This document shows positions 1 to 9,089 of a stretch of 64,000 nucleotides of DNA, one piece after another (the first letter of the stretch is position 1; every line of letters begins with the position of its first letter). The notes under the pieces are model-generated. The model made no database searches and was not told the origin of the DNA. It saw nothing but the letters and a program-made list of their open reading frames with translations. The translations under genes were made by a program, and so were the position numbers. Origin of the DNA: Acidovorax benzenivorans (GTDB lineage Bacteria > Pseudomonadota > Gammaproteobacteria > Burkholderiales > Burkholderiaceae_C). The stretch lies in the NCBI RefSeq assembly GCF_028680575.1, contig NZ_JAPCKI010000001.1, positions 347,681 to 411,680 of the forward strand, written 5' to 3'.

Positions 1-363
1 TTGCACCAGCGGGAAGTCCTCAGCGGGCAGGCTTTGCAGCGTGAAGCGGCTCTTGCCGCCCTTCAAGATCAGCTTGGACTGGGCCGATTCCAGGCTCACG
101 GTCTGGTCGCCGGGCATGGTCTTCAGGATGTCGATGAGCTTGCGCGCGCCCACGGTGGTGGTGAAGTCGCCCGTGTCGCCACCGAGTTCGGCGGTGGTGC
201 GGATCTGGATTTCGAGGTCGCTGGTCGTCAGCTGCAGGGCGTTGCCCGTCTTGCGGATCAGCACGTTGGCCAGGATGGGCAGTGTGTGGCGGCGCTCCAC
301 GATGCCAGCCACGGACTGCAGAACCGCGAGAACCTTGTCTTGTGTTGCCTTCAGGACGATCAT
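1..363 (-). CDS. dnaN: DNA polymerase III sliding clamp (beta subunit), N-terminal part
   Basis: The first 121 residues of the ring-shaped processivity clamp that tethers DNA polymerase III to DNA; the rest lies beyond the left edge. The product starts MIVLKATQDKVLAVLQSV and continues through the conserved ERRHTLPILANVLI stretch of clamp domain 1. The ATG complements 361-363. It lies downstream of dnaA on the same strand with a gap of about 130 bases, the classic dnaA-dnaN order, so co-transcription is likely. Identification is secure; only the N-terminal third is visible. Confidence 0.95.
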   Translation of the reverse strand, partial: MIVLKATQDKVLAVLQSVAGIVERRHTLPILANVLIRKTGNALQLTTSDLEIQIRTTAELGGDTGDFTTTVGARKLIDILKTMPGDQTVSLESAQSKLILKGGKSRFTLQSLPAEDFPLVQ

Positions 364-494
364 GTCATCAACCTCTTGTGGTTTTTGGGACGGTGCTTGG
401 ACAGCTGCGCAGGTTGTGCCTCCCCCCGCTGCCTAACCCGCCATTTTGCCCGTTTACCGGGCGGTTCCCGCTCGGTGTCTTTCCCCACGCGCCG

Positions 495-1919
495 TCAGCC
501 CTTCAGGGTCTGCTCCAACACGTGCAACTGCTGGTTCAGCTCGGTCAGCTGCTGGCGCTCTCCCGCAATCTTGCGCACGGCGTGCAACACCGTGGTGTGA
601 TCGCGTCCGCCAAACAATTCTCCAATTTCGGGAAGACTCTTTTGCGTCAGCTCCTTGGCCAGGTACATCGCAATCTGGCGCGGGCGGGCAATGCTGGCCG
701 GGCGCTTCTTGCTGTACATGTCGGCGACCTTGATCTTGTAATAGTCAGCCACCGTCTTCTGGATGTTTTCCACAGAAATCTGCCGGTTCTGGATGGACAG
801 CAGGTCGCGCAGCGCCTCGCGGGCGAGCTGGATAGAAATTTCCTTCTGGTTGAAACGTGAGTACGCCAGGATCTTGCGCAGCGCGCCTTCGAGTTCGCGC
901 ACGTTGGAGCGCACGTTCTTGGCCACGAAGAAGGCGACTTCCTCGGGCATCTCGGTGCCTTCAACGCGGGCCTTGTTGATCAGGATGGCCACGCGCATTT
1001 CCAGCTCGGGCGGCTCGATGGCGACCGTCAGGCCCGAGTCAAAACGCGACACCAGCCGCTCGTGGATGTTGGCCAGACCCTTGGGGTAGGTGTCCGACGT
1101 CATCACGATGTGCGACTTCTTGGCCAGCAGCGCCTCGAATGCGTTAAAAAATTCTTCTTGTGTGCGGTCCTTGTTGGCGAAGAACTGCACGTCGTCGATC
1201 AGCAGCAGGTCGAGCGAGTGGTAGCGTTCCTTGAACTCGTCGAACGTGCGGCGCTGGTAGGCCTTAACCACATCCGACACAAACTGCTCTGCATGGATGT
1301 AGAGAACTTTGGCGTCGGGCTTGTCCTGCAGCAGGCGGTTGCCCACAGCGTGCACCAAGTGGGTCTTGCCCAGGCCCACGCCGCCGTAGATGAACAACGG
1401 GTTGTACAGGTGACCGGGCATGCCAGCCACGTGCATGGCCGCCGAGCGCGCCATGCGGTTGGCCGTGCCCTCCACCAGGGTCTCGAAAGTGAGGGCGGCA
1501 TTGAGACGGTTGCGGAACGCGCCCGCCGTGGCTTCATCGTTGTTGCTGGACTGGGGTTCGGCCGGTGCCGCAGCGTTGGTGGGCTCTTGCGATGCCGGGC
1601 GTACATAAGTACGGGCAACAGATTCTCGCTGAGCGAGCGCTAACTCCAGTGTGACGGGCTGGCCGTACAGGCCTTCGAGCAGCGCGGCAATGCGGCCCGC
1701 ATATTGGGCACGGATCCAGTCGAGCTTGAAGCGGTTGCCCACGAGCAGCGTGACTTTGGAGAAGTCTTCGGCCACTTGGGCAATCAGGGGCTTGATCCAG
1801 GTGTTGAATTGTTGTTCTGGCAGGTCTTGCGCCAGTTGCTCAACGCAGGCTTGCCACAGGCCCTGACCGGCATCTGCGCCGGGCGAATTGGGGGAGCTGC
1901 GGGTGGGTTCCTCGATCAT
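495..1919 (-). CDS. dnaA: Chromosomal replication initiator protein DnaA
   Basis: AAA+ ATPase that binds DnaA boxes and opens the origin. Visible are the N-terminal domain I ([25 protein letters not shown]), a low-complexity linker (about 105-135), Walker [10 protein letters not shown] at about 179-187, Walker [11 protein letters not shown], and the C-terminal DNA-binding helix-turn-helix with the DnaA signature [12 protein letters not shown] chose the ATG at 1919 (474 aa), which gives the usual family N terminus. A GTG at 1994 would add 25 proline-rich residues, but that stretch carries two DnaA boxes and has no ribosome-binding site, so it is more likely leader and autoregulatory DNA. Confidence 0.96.
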   Translation of the reverse strand: MIEEPTRSSPNSPGADAGQGLWQACVEQLAQDLPEQQFNTWIKPLIAQVAEDFSKVTLLVGNRFKLDWIRAQYAGRIAALLEGLYGQPVTLELALAQRESVARTYVRPASQEPTNAAAPAEPQSSNNDEATAGAFRNRLNAALTFETLVEGTANRMARSAAMHVAGMPGHLYNPLFIYGGVGLGKTHLVHAVGNRLLQDKPDAKVLYIHAEQFVSDVVKAYQRRTFDEFKERYHSLDLLLIDDVQFFANKDRTQEEFFNAFEALLAKKSHIVMTSDTYPKGLANIHERLVSRFDSGLTVAIEPPELEMRVAILINKARVEGTEMPEEVAFFVAKNVRSNVRELEGALRKILAYSRFNQKEISIQLAREALRDLLSIQNRQISVENIQKTVADYYKIKVADMYSKKRPASIARPRQIAMYLAKELTQKSLPEIGELFGGRDHTTVLHAVRKIAGERQQLTELNQQLHVLEQTLKG

Positions 1920-1936
1920 TTCAGGGGGATTCTTAT

Positions 1937-1995
1937 TGTGGATAGGAGGAACGGGGCTGGGCGGCGGATTGTAGCTTGTCAAGGAGTTATCCACA
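1937..1995. promoter_or_regulatory. Two DnaA boxes in the dnaA leader (origin/autoregulation region)
   Basis: A perfect DnaA box TTATCCACA lies at 1987-1995 on the + strand. A one-mismatch box CTATCCACA lies at 1937-1945 on the - strand. They face each other just upstream of the chosen dnaA start. The dnaA-rpmH gap is a common origin or autoregulation site in this group. I see no AT-rich unwinding tract or further clear boxes in 1996-2127, so the full origin may lie elsewhere or be weakly conserved. Confidence 0.7.
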
Positions 1996-2127
1996 ATTTG
2001 AGGGCGGCTGTCATCTGGGGGATTCCGGGGGTGTCATGCGGGGTGCGCCCCTTGTCTGGACCTCTTCCGGCGACGCTGTCGCGGCCTTTCGGAGGTTCGC
2101 TGATAAAGGCCTGCCCGCCGAAAGGCA

Positions 2128-2156
2128 TTGCCAGCCAGCCACAAGCCTGCGATAAT
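2128..2156 (+). promoter_or_regulatory. Sigma70 promoter of the rpmH operon
   Basis: A -35 element TTGCCA (2128-2133) and a -10 element GATAAT (2151-2156) are separated by exactly 17 bases, an almost ideal sigma70 promoter. The predicted transcript start is near 2163, giving a leader of about 155 bases before rpmH. The rest of the 1996-2317 gap shows no gene. Confidence 0.75.
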
Positions 2157-2165
2157 TTTGGGTTT

Positions 2166-2183
2166 CCCTGAATGTGTTCAGGG
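2166..2183 (+). other. Hairpin at the 5' end of the rpmH leader RNA
   Basis: A perfect 7-bp stem CCCTGAA/TTCAGGG with a 4-base TGTG loop lies within a few bases of the predicted rpmH transcript start. Its position suggests a 5' RNA-stabilising hairpin or a control element. There is no U-tract, so it is not a terminator. Confidence 0.4.
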
Positions 2184-2317
2184 TGATTTGACCCGGCGCG
2201 CCGTTATTTCTGCCCCGTGGGTCTGCCTCCAGGCGGTGTTTCATATACAGCGTGGGTGTGCAGATTGCAGGGGGTTCAAGAGCAGCAGTCCGGAACTGAA
2301 CCTCAAGGAATAGCACC

Positions 2318-2452
2318 ATGAAACGTACTTACCAGCCCTCCAAGACGCGCCGCGCGCGCACCCACGGTTTCCTCGTCCGCATGAAGACCCGCGGCGGCCG
2401 TGCCGTTATCAACGCACGCCGCGCCAAGGGCCGCAAGCGCCTGGCCGTCTAA
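2318..2452 (+). CDS. rpmH: 50S ribosomal protein L34
   Basis: A 44-residue basic protein, the normal L34 length, starting [18 protein letters not shown] and ending in the usual [11 protein letters not shown] tail. It is a structural protein of the large ribosomal subunit. An AAGGAA ribosome-binding site (2305-2310) sits 7 bases before the ATG. It is the first gene of the rpmH-rnpA-yidD-yidC series that couples ribosome production, RNase P and membrane insertion, driven by the promoter at 2128-2156. Confidence 0.98.
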   Translation: MKRTYQPSKTRRARTHGFLVRMKTRGGRAVINARRAKGRKRLAV

Positions 2453-2525
2453 GGCCGTTACGGTCTACGGCCTGCTCCCCGCCTGTTCCCGGTTTGTACC
2501 GCCAGGTTCCAAACGGGGCGCTCGC

Positions 2526-3038
2526 ATGCACAGGCTAAAAACCCGGCCGCAGTTTCAGGCTGCCATGGCGGGGGGCACTGTCTCCCGCACGGCGCATTTT
2601 GCGTTGCACCGCTTGGTGTTGGACGCCGATGGCAGCGCTGCTGCCGTCCAAGCTGCTGCTGTCGCTCCCACAGGGCCCGGCTCCTTGCCGCACACGCAAG
2701 GGCCGCAGGCCCTGTTTGTCGTTCCGGGCGTCTGGCTGGGTGCCATGGTGCCCAAGCGCTGGGCGCGCCGCGCCGTGACGCGCAACACCATCAAGCGGCA
2801 GATCTATACCGTAGGCGCTACGTTTGAGGCGCGTTTGCCGCAGGCGGCCCATGTAGTGCGCCTGCGCTCGGCGTTTGATCGCAAGCAGTTTGTGAGCGCC
2901 ACGTCCGACCAGCTCAAGCAGGCGGTGCGTGCTGAGCTGCTGCAGCTGTTCGGATACGCAACCCGGCATTCAGGCGCTGCAGCGGCTCACGTTGCTGCAC
3001 CTGTGCCGCCGTTGGCAGAACCGGTGGCCACCCCATGA
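2526..3038 (+). CDS. rnpA: Ribonuclease P protein component
   Basis: Protein cofactor of RNase P, which trims tRNA 5' ends. The chosen ATG gives MHRLKTRPQFQAAMAG, the usual start, and the basic RNA-binding helix appears as PKRWARRAVTRNTIKRQ. At 170 residues it is longer than the usual 110-130. The extra length comes from an alanine/proline-rich insertion around residues 38-72 and a tail rich in Ala, Val and Pro. It lies 73 bases after rpmH, and its stop overlaps the yidD start (ATGA), implying translational coupling. Confidence 0.92.
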   Translation: MHRLKTRPQFQAAMAGGTVSRTAHFALHRLVLDADGSAAAVQAAAVAPTGPGSLPHTQGPQALFVVPGVWLGAMVPKRWARRAVTRNTIKRQIYTVGATFEARLPQAAHVVRLRSAFDRKQFVSATSDQLKQAVRAELLQLFGYATRHSGAAAAHVAAPVPPLAEPVATP

Positions 3039-3328
3039 TGCAGCGTTTGCTGATTGGCGTGGTCAAGGGCTATCGGCTGTTCCTCAGCCCCTGGCTGGGC
3101 TCGGCCTGCCGTTTCGAGCCGACCTGCTCGGTCTATTCGCTGCAGGCGCTGGAGCAGCACGGCGCTGCGGCCGGCAGTTATCTCACGGTGCGCAGGCTGG
3201 TACGCTGCCACCCCTGGTGTGACGGGGGCCACGATCCGGTCCCACAAGATCTGCCGCGCAGCATGCGGCTTTTCTCACGGCTCACCCCTTCCACCACCCC
3301 ACCATCCTCACCAAAGAAGTCTTCATGA
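3035..3328 (+). CDS. yidD: Membrane protein insertion efficiency factor YidD
   Basis: A 97-residue protein with the family's invariant cysteine pattern: CRFEPTCSVY near residue 25 and RCHPWCDGGHDPVP near residue 57. YidD is a small, membrane-associated helper that assists YidC-dependent insertion of inner-membrane proteins. It overlaps rnpA by four bases at its start and yidC by four at its end, so the three genes are translationally coupled. A short Ser/Pro/Thr tail follows the conserved domain. Confidence 0.93.
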   Translation: MMQRLLIGVVKGYRLFLSPWLGSACRFEPTCSVYSLQALEQHGAAAGSYLTVRRLVRCHPWCDGGHDPVPQDLPRSMRLFSRLTPSTTPPSSPKKSS

Positions 3329-5037
3329 ACGACATTCGCCGCACCATCCTGTGGGTGATTTTTGGCTTTTCCATGGTTCTGCTGTGGGACAAGTGGCAAC
3401 TGCACAACGGCAACAAGGCCACCTTTTTCCCGACCACCCCTGCAGTGACGGCTCCTGCTGCCGCAGCAGGTGCGGCCTCTGGCGCGACCGGAGCAGCCAG
3501 TGTGCCAGCCTCCAGCGCACCTGCAGCCACAGCTGCAGCGCAAGGCGCGGCAGCTGTACCCGGTCAGCTCGCGGCAGCGGCAGCGCCCGCCAAGCGCGAG
3601 CGCATCGAGGTCAAGACCGACCTGTACCGTCTGGTGTTCGACAGTGAGGGCGGCTCACTCACGCAGGCCGAGCTGCTCAAGCACGCCGACATGGCCGACA
3701 AGGCCCACAACTTCTTGCTGCTGGACGAGAGCGCTCAGCGCGTCTACGTGGCGCAGACCGGCCTGGTGGGCGGCACTTTCCCCACGCACAAGACCGTGAT
3801 GACGGCCGTGCCCGGCCCGCGCGAACTCAAGGACGGGCAGGACGAGCTCAGCATCCGCTTCGAGTCGCCCGACCAGGGCGGCGTGAAGCTGGTCAAGACC
3901 TGGACCATCAAGCGTGGCGCCTATGACATTGCTGTCAAGCACGACATCGTCAACACCGGCAGCGCCGCCGTGTCGCCCCAGCTGTACCTGCAACTGGTGC
4001 GTGACGGCAACAAGCCGCCCGGAGAGTCGTCGTTCTACTCCACCTTCACCGGCCCAGCGGTTTTCACCGAAGCCAAGAAGTACCAGAAGATTGAGTTCAA
4101 GGACATCGACAACGGCAAGATCGACATCCCCAAGGACTCGCCCAATGGCTACGTCGCCATGGTGCAGCACTACTTCGCCACCGCTTGGCTGCTGGCCGAC
4201 GGCGTGCAACGCGAGCCCTTCACCCGCAAGGTGGACACCAACCTGTACTCAGTGGGCATGCTGACCTCGCTCGGCACCATCGAGCCCGGCGCCACCAAGA
4301 CCATCGACGCGCGCCTGTTCGCCGGCCCGCAGGTCGAGACCATGATGGAAAAGCTGTACCCCGGCCTGGAACTGGTCAAGGACTACGGCTGGCTGACCAT
4401 CCTGTCCAAGCCGCTGTACTGGCTGCTCGACAACCTGCACAAGCTCCTGAACAACTGGGGCTGGTCCATCGTGGCCCTGGTGCTGCTGCTCAAGATCGCG
4501 TTCTACTGGCTCAACGCCAAGGCCTACGCCAGCATGGCCAAGATGAAGGCCATCAACCCCAAGATCATGGAGATGCGCGAGCGCCTGAAGGACAAGCCGC
4601 AGCAGATGCAGCAGGAGATGATGCGCATCTACCGCGAGGAAAAGGTCAACCCCATGGGCGGCTGCTTCCCCATCATGATCCAGATCCCCGTGTTCATTGC
4701 GCTGTACTGGGTGCTGCTGTCCAGCGTCGAGATGCGCAACGCGCCCTGGATCGGCTGGATCCACGACCTCTCCGCGCCTGACCCGTTCTTCATTCTGCCC
4801 CTGCTGATGACAGCCAGCTCGCTGCTGCAGACCGCCCTGAACCCCGCACCACCAGACCCGATGCAGGCCAAGATGATGTGGTTCATGCCGCTGATCTTCA
4901 GCGTGATGTTCTTCTTCTTCCCAGCCGGCCTGGTGCTGTACTGGCTGACGAACAACATCCTGTCGATTGCGCAGCAGTGGATCATCAACACCCGAATGGG
5001 CGTGCCACCGCAATTCAACCTGCCAAAATTTAAGTAA
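3325..5037 (+). CDS. yidC: Membrane protein insertase YidC
   Basis: A 570-residue inner-membrane insertase. An N-terminal membrane segment (about 8-21) is followed by an Ala-rich linker, a periplasmic beta-sandwich domain (about 80-340) and the conserved transmembrane core from about 350. The core includes MGGCFPIMIQIPVFIALYWVL and the final LYWLTNNILSIAQQW. The C terminus is short and not highly basic, as usual in betaproteobacteria. The ATG overlaps the yidD stop. A repeat element begins at the base after its TAA. Confidence 0.97.
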   Translation: MNDIRRTILWVIFGFSMVLLWDKWQLHNGNKATFFPTTPAVTAPAAAAGAASGATGAASVPASSAPAATAAAQGAAAVPGQLAAAAAPAKRERIEVKTDLYRLVFDSEGGSLTQAELLKHADMADKAHNFLLLDESAQRVYVAQTGLVGGTFPTHKTVMTAVPGPRELKDGQDELSIRFESPDQGGVKLVKTWTIKRGAYDIAVKHDIVNTGSAAVSPQLYLQLVRDGNKPPGESSFYSTFTGPAVFTEAKKYQKIEFKDIDNGKIDIPKDSPNGYVAMVQHYFATAWLLADGVQREPFTRKVDTNLYSVGMLTSLGTIEPGATKTIDARLFAGPQVETMMEKLYPGLELVKDYGWLTILSKPLYWLLDNLHKLLNNWGWSIVALVLLLKIAFYWLNAKAYASMAKMKAINPKIMEMRERLKDKPQQMQQEMMRIYREEKVNPMGGCFPIMIQIPVFIALYWVLLSSVEMRNAPWIGWIHDLSAPDPFFILPLLMTASSLLQTALNPAPPDPMQAKMMWFMPLIFSVMFFFFPAGLVLYWLTNNILSIAQQWIINTRMGVPPQFNLPKFK

Positions 5038-5135
5038 CCCCCTGAGCGGCTGCGCCGCTTCCCCCTTTCTCTCGCGCTGCGCGCGGGAAGGGGGACGACA
5101 CCAGCGCGGCGGGGCGGCCCTTGCGCGGTGTCTCG
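5038..5135 (+). repeat. GC-rich gene-end repeat (family A, copy 1)
   Basis: Starts immediately after the yidC stop with CCCCCTGAGCGGCTGCGCCG. It continues through a G-rich block to GGGGCGGCCCTTGCGCGGTG. An outer 6-bp stem GACACC (5097-5102)/GGTGTC (5127-5132) encloses the GGGGCGGCC core. Other copies lie at 15405-15490, 30388-30462, 12249-12291 (minus) and 56100-56150 (minus). Confidence 0.65.
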
Positions 5136-5184
5136 CGCTTGGGCCGCGCCAATTTTTGGCGCTCTCTTCCCAAAATCGCCGCAC

Positions 5185-6606
5185 ATGCTTGCCCGCCACC
5201 AAGACCCCATCGTCGCCATTGCCACCGCCCCGGGGCGTGGGGCCGTCGGCATCGTGCGCGTGTCAGGGCGCGGGTTGGATGCGCTGGTGCAGGCGGTTTG
5301 CGGGCGCACCCTCAAGCCCCGCGAGGCCACCTACCTGCCCTTTCGTGATGCGCAGGGCCAGGCCATTGACCAGGGGCTGGCGCTGTACTTTCCTTGCCCG
5401 CACAGCTACACCGGCGAAGACGTGCTGGAGCTGCAGGCCCATGGTGGCCCCGTGGTGCTGCAGCTGCTGCTGGCACGCTGCCTGGAGGCGGGTGCCGCCA
5501 CCGACCCCGCCACCGGCCAGCCCCACCTGCGCGGCTTGCGCGTGGCCCAGCCAGGGGAGTTCACCGAACGTGCCTTCCTGAACGACAAAATTGACCTGGC
5601 CCAGGCCGAGGCGATTGCCGACCTGATCGACGCCAGCACCGAGGCGGCCGCCCGCAGTGCCAGCCGCTCGCTGACCGGCGCGTTTTCCGCAGAAATCCAC
5701 AGCCTGCACGACGCGCTCATCCACCTGCGCATGCTGGTGGAGGCCACGTTGGACTTCCCTGAAGAAGAAATCGACTTCCTGCGCAAGGCAGACGCGCGCG
5801 GCCAGCTATCAAGTTTGCAGCAAACCTTGGCCTCGGTGATGCAACGGGCGCGCCAAGGCGCGCTGCTGCGCGAGGGCATCAAGGTGGTCATCGCCGGGCA
5901 GCCCAATGCAGGCAAAAGCTCGCTGCTCAATGCGCTGGCAGGGGCCGAGCTGGCCATCGTCACGCCCATCGCGGGCACCACGCGCGACAAGGTGCAGCAG
6001 ACCATACAGATCGAAGGCGTGCCCCTGCACATCATCGATACCGCTGGCCTGCGTGACAGCAGTGACGAGGTGGAGCGCATCGGCATCGCCCGCGCCTGGG
6101 ACGAGATTGCGGGGGCGGACGCCGTGCTGTTCTTGCACGACCTGTCGCGGCAGTCTGCTCCTGAATATATAGCTGCCGACGCAGATATCGAAAGCGCCTT
6201 GGGGCAAAAACTGCCTAAGAACATTCCCGTCATTGATGTCTGGAACAAGCTGGACTGCGCGGTGGATGTCGCCCCCACCGCCAGCTCCGAGCGCCCTGCA
6301 GTACACCTGTCTGCCCGCACCGGGCAGGGGCTGGACGGCTTGCGACGGCTGCTGCTGGACGTGGCGGGCTGGCAGTCGGCGCCCGAGGGCATCTACATTG
6401 CACGGGCGCGGCATGTACAGGCGCTGCAGGCCGTGTCGTCGCACCTGCAGGAAGCCTCCGATCAGCTGCAGGCCCAGGGCCCGGCGCTGGACCTTCTGGC
6501 CGAGGAGTTGCGGCTGGCGCAGAACGCCTTGAGTGCCATCACCGGCGAGTTCACTTCCGACGACCTGCTGGGTGTGATCTTCTCCAGCTTCTGCATCGGC
6601 AAATAG
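5185..6606 (+). CDS. mnmE: tRNA modification GTPase MnmE
   Basis: A 473-residue GTPase that, with MnmG, builds the carboxymethylaminomethyl group on wobble U34 of certain tRNAs. Visible are the N-terminal folate-binding domain ([21 protein letters not shown]), G1 GQPNAGKSS, the TTRD switch, G3 DTAG, G4 NKLD and the C-terminal CIGK with its catalytic cysteine. The ATG at 5185 is preferred because the upstream in-frame GTG (5128) lies inside a repeat. Residues around 326-342 come from an AT-rich patch resembling repeat family B. Confidence 0.96.
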   Translation: MLARHQDPIVAIATAPGRGAVGIVRVSGRGLDALVQAVCGRTLKPREATYLPFRDAQGQAIDQGLALYFPCPHSYTGEDVLELQAHGGPVVLQLLLARCLEAGAATDPATGQPHLRGLRVAQPGEFTERAFLNDKIDLAQAEAIADLIDASTEAAARSASRSLTGAFSAEIHSLHDALIHLRMLVEATLDFPEEEIDFLRKADARGQLSSLQQTLASVMQRARQGALLREGIKVVIAGQPNAGKSSLLNALAGAELAIVTPIAGTTRDKVQQTIQIEGVPLHIIDTAGLRDSSDEVERIGIARAWDEIAGADAVLFLHDLSRQSAPEYIAADADIESALGQKLPKNIPVIDVWNKLDCAVDVAPTASSERPAVHLSARTGQGLDGLRRLLLDVAGWQSAPEGIYIARARHVQALQAVSSHLQEASDQLQAQGPALDLLAEELRLAQNALSAITGEFTSDDLLGVIFSSFCIGK

Positions 6607-6687
6607 CGACCGTTGGTCGCCCTATCTTGTAAACGGACGTAAACAGCGCTTGTGCCTGACCTGTAACAGGGTTACTTTCGGCGGACC

Positions 6688-7179
6688 ATGAATGTTCCCA
6701 TGCCCGTTGCCTCCAAGGTGGACCTCAAAGGTCTGATCGACGCCATTGCCCAGACCACGGCGGACGACAGCATGACCAACCCGCTGGCGGCCGCCCAGTG
6801 GGAGGTGCTGTCGTCCTACCTGCTGCCGGTGGTGTTGCCCGCCGGGCAGGTGCTGTTCAGCCAGGGTGCCACGGACCGCACCCTGTACCTGGTCGAAAGC
6901 GGTAGCCTGAGCGTGCACTACCAAGACGAAAAAGAGCGCCTGCGCCTGGCGATTGTGGGCGCCGGGTCGGTGGTGGGTGAAGGTGCCTTCTTCTCGCACC
7001 GTGCGCGCAGTGCCACCGTGCAGGCCAGCGCGCCCTGCAAGTTGTGGAGCCTCACGGCGATTCGCTTTACCGAACTGACCAACCGCCAGCCCGCCATTGC
7101 CTTGGGTTTGGCCATGGCTGCAGGGGCTGTGCTGGCCAAGCGTCTGGGCAACCGCCGCCGCCGCGTTGCGGCCACCTGA
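6688..7179 (+). CDS. Cyclic nucleotide-binding domain protein
   Basis: A 163-residue cytoplasmic protein consisting of one CNB (cap-family effector) domain, about 35-140. It shows the phosphate-binding cassette pattern GEGAFFSHRARSATVQA. There is no helix-turn-helix after the domain, so it is not a CRP-type transcription factor. It ends in a basic RLGNRRRRVAAT tail. A regulatory or scaffold role responding to a small ligand is possible. It stands alone after mnmE on the same strand. The domain call is good; the function is unknown. Confidence 0.75.
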   Translation: MNVPMPVASKVDLKGLIDAIAQTTADDSMTNPLAAAQWEVLSSYLLPVVLPAGQVLFSQGATDRTLYLVESGSLSVHYQDEKERLRLAIVGAGSVVGEGAFFSHRARSATVQASAPCKLWSLTAIRFTELTNRQPAIALGLAMAAGAVLAKRLGNRRRRVAAT

Positions 7180-7290
7180 CAGGCGGTTCCTGTCGGGGGT
7201 TTCCATCGGACTTCTTCCGCCTTCTGCGGGGGGATGGCGCGTTACACTCGATTTGGATTTTGTCCAGGCACCGTCCGAAGAAAGCAAGTC

Positions 7291-8247
7291 ATGTCCCTGT
7301 TCAGTTGGTTCAGCCGCAAACCCGCTCCACCCAAGCCTCGCTCAGCGGCCGAGCCCTCCGGTCTGCTCAACGCCGACGCCACCGTGCCCCTGCAACCTGG
7401 GCGCCAGGGCAAGCCGCTGGTGGAGCCCCTGCCGCCGGAGCACGCCGCCAACCGCAAGAACGAGCGCATGGAGCGCCGTGAGTTGCTCTACACCGTGGTG
7501 CGCGACGCCATGGTGCGCGCCGGTGTGCTGTCGGCCAGCTACAAGTTCAAGGTGCTGTCGCTCGACCAGCGTGGCCGCCAGTTCCTGGTGATGATGGACC
7601 TGGCCCGGGAATACGGCGGCGAGACGGTGCGCCTGAGCGAGATCGAAGCACTCATCGCCCAGACGGCCAAGACCCGCTACGACATCCTAGTGACGGCCGT
7701 GTACTGGCGCATCAACGACCATGTGGCGGTAGGCATTCCGCAAAAGGGCGTGGCGCCCCAGGGGGCGGCGCTACCGCTGCAAGCGGCGTCCACAGCGGTG
7801 CGCCGCCCGCCAGCAGCAGCGGCCACTGCCCCTGCACCCCTGGCCCCATCGCCTGCCCCTTTGGCTGGAGCACGCCCCGCTGCGGCTGCACCGGTTTCAT
7901 CGACTGCTCCGGCCCCGCTGGCTGCGCGCCGACCGCTCGGCGCGGTGTCGGCCCCCGCGCCTCTGGTGTCCGCACCTGCCCCGCTGGCCGCCGCGCGGCC
8001 TGCATCCTCTTCCCGCTTTGAACCCATCGAGGCCGACGAGGTGGCCGCGTTCAAGCGCGCGCTGGCCAATGCGGCAGGGGCATCGGTGGCCACGGCCGCC
8101 GCTGCCCGGCCGGGCGTACCCGTGCGCTCTGGCCCGCTGCTGCCCCCGTCTCAGCCCCAGCCCACGGGCTTTGAGGACACCGAGATGCCCGGCGCCGATA
8201 GCCGTGCCCCCGACCTGAGTAGTACCCAGTACGGCGAACTCAACTAA
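7291..8247 (+). CDS. Conserved hypothetical protein with Ala/Pro-rich tail
   Basis: A 318-residue protein of unknown function. It begins MSLFSWFSRKPAPPKP. Residues about 50-155 look folded (RRELLYTVVRDAMVRAGVLSASYKFKVLSLDQ). A long low-complexity stretch follows (about 170-250), built from repeated Ala, Pro and Leu, then a short acidic C terminus. No membrane segment or signal peptide is seen. I chose the ATG at 7291 because the longer frame from 7234 adds unconvincing sequence. I recognise it only as a protein common in Comamonadaceae. Confidence 0.65.
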   Translation: MSLFSWFSRKPAPPKPRSAAEPSGLLNADATVPLQPGRQGKPLVEPLPPEHAANRKNERMERRELLYTVVRDAMVRAGVLSASYKFKVLSLDQRGRQFLVMMDLAREYGGETVRLSEIEALIAQTAKTRYDILVTAVYWRINDHVAVGIPQKGVAPQGAALPLQAASTAVRRPPAAAATAPAPLAPSPAPLAGARPAAAAPVSSTAPAPLAARRPLGAVSAPAPLVSAPAPLAAARPASSSRFEPIEADEVAAFKRALANAAGASVATAAAARPGVPVRSGPLLPPSQPQPTGFEDTEMPGADSRAPDLSSTQYGELN

Positions 8248-8281
8248 GAACCTGTTCTGAGGATCCGTGCGGGGCATGCCG

Positions 8282-8306
8282 AGCGGGGCTGCATTGCAGC
8301 CCCCAT
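8282..8306. terminator. Possible terminator hairpin between convergent genes
   Basis: The inverted repeat GGGGCTG-CATTG-CAGCCCC lies between the convergent 7291-8247 gene and apt. The stem is strong, but no good T-run follows on either strand, so its function as a terminator is uncertain. Confidence 0.3.
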
Positions 8307-8323
8307 GCCTTCACCCTTTTGGG

Positions 8324-8878
8324 TCAGTGGCCCGCAAAGTCCACCAGCGTATACAGCTGCAGGCCCGATTCGCGCAGGCGCTGTGAGCCGCCCAGTTCGG
8401 GCAGGTCCACGATGGCGGCGCCCTCGGTGACCGTGGCGCCTAGTTTTTCCAGCAGCTTCTTGCCCGCCATCATGGTGCCGCCGGTGGCGATCAGGTCGTC
8501 GATCAGCAGCACGCGGTCACCGGCCTTCACAGCGTCGGTGTGCAGCTCCACGGTAGCGCTGCCGTATTCGAGTTCATAGGTTTCCTCCACCGTCGTGAAG
8601 GGCAGCTTGCCCTTCTTGCGGATGGGCACAAAGCCCACGTTCAGCTCGTAGGCCACCACAGCCCCCAGGATGAAGCCCCGCGCATCCAGGCCCGCCACCA
8701 CGTCTGGGCGCAGCGCCTTGTCCATGTAGCGGTGCACAAAGGCATCAATCAGCACGCGGAACACCTTGGGGTCCTGCAACAGGGGGGTGATGTCGCGGAA
8801 CTGCACCCCCGGCGCCGGCCAGTCGGGGACGGTGCGGATGTGCTGGCGAAGGTACTCGTTGACGCTGAGGGGCTGCAT
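8324..8878 (-). CDS. apt: Adenine phosphoribosyltransferase
   Basis: A 184-residue purine-salvage enzyme joining adenine and PRPP to give AMP. The type I PRPP-binding motif [14 protein letters not shown] lies near residues 121-134. The N-terminal [20 protein letters not shown] and the flexible loop segment [14 protein letters not shown] are characteristic of Apt. The length is normal. It is encoded convergently to the preceding hypothetical gene and divergently from the large GGDEF-EAL gene, so it is probably monocistronic. Confidence 0.96.
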   Translation of the reverse strand: MQPLSVNEYLRQHIRTVPDWPAPGVQFRDITPLLQDPKVFRVLIDAFVHRYMDKALRPDVVAGLDARGFILGAVVAYELNVGFVPIRKKGKLPFTTVEETYELEYGSATVELHTDAVKAGDRVLLIDDLIATGGTMMAGKKLLEKLGATVTEGAAIVDLPELGGSQRLRESGLQLYTLVDFAGH

Positions 8879-9089
8879 GGGCGGGTGTGGGAATGAAGAC
8901 TCTGAGGAGGACCGGACAGGGCCGGTGCCTGGGTCGGGCAGGCGGCGTTGGGTTCGGAAAGTGCGAGAGTGTAAACAGCCCGCGTGTTGGGCGCGCGCCC
9001 GTACCAGACGCCATAATGTGTTTCACTGGCGTTACAAACTGCGCGCTACCTGCGGCGGGCGGCGCCCAAACCTCCACGACGATCGGCCC

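Noticed and set aside
447..463. GCCCG-TTTAC-CGGGC hairpin between dnaA and dnaN as a terminator
   Set aside because: No T-run follows in the direction of transcription and the stem is only 5 bp.
1960..1990. TTGACA and TACAAT near the dnaA start on the minus strand
   Set aside because: They are separated by only three bases, so they cannot be the -35 and -10 of one promoter.
5128..5184. GTG start adding 19 residues to MnmE
   Set aside because: The GTG lies within a family A repeat and the added residues are not conserved; the ATG at 5185 gives the usual N terminus.
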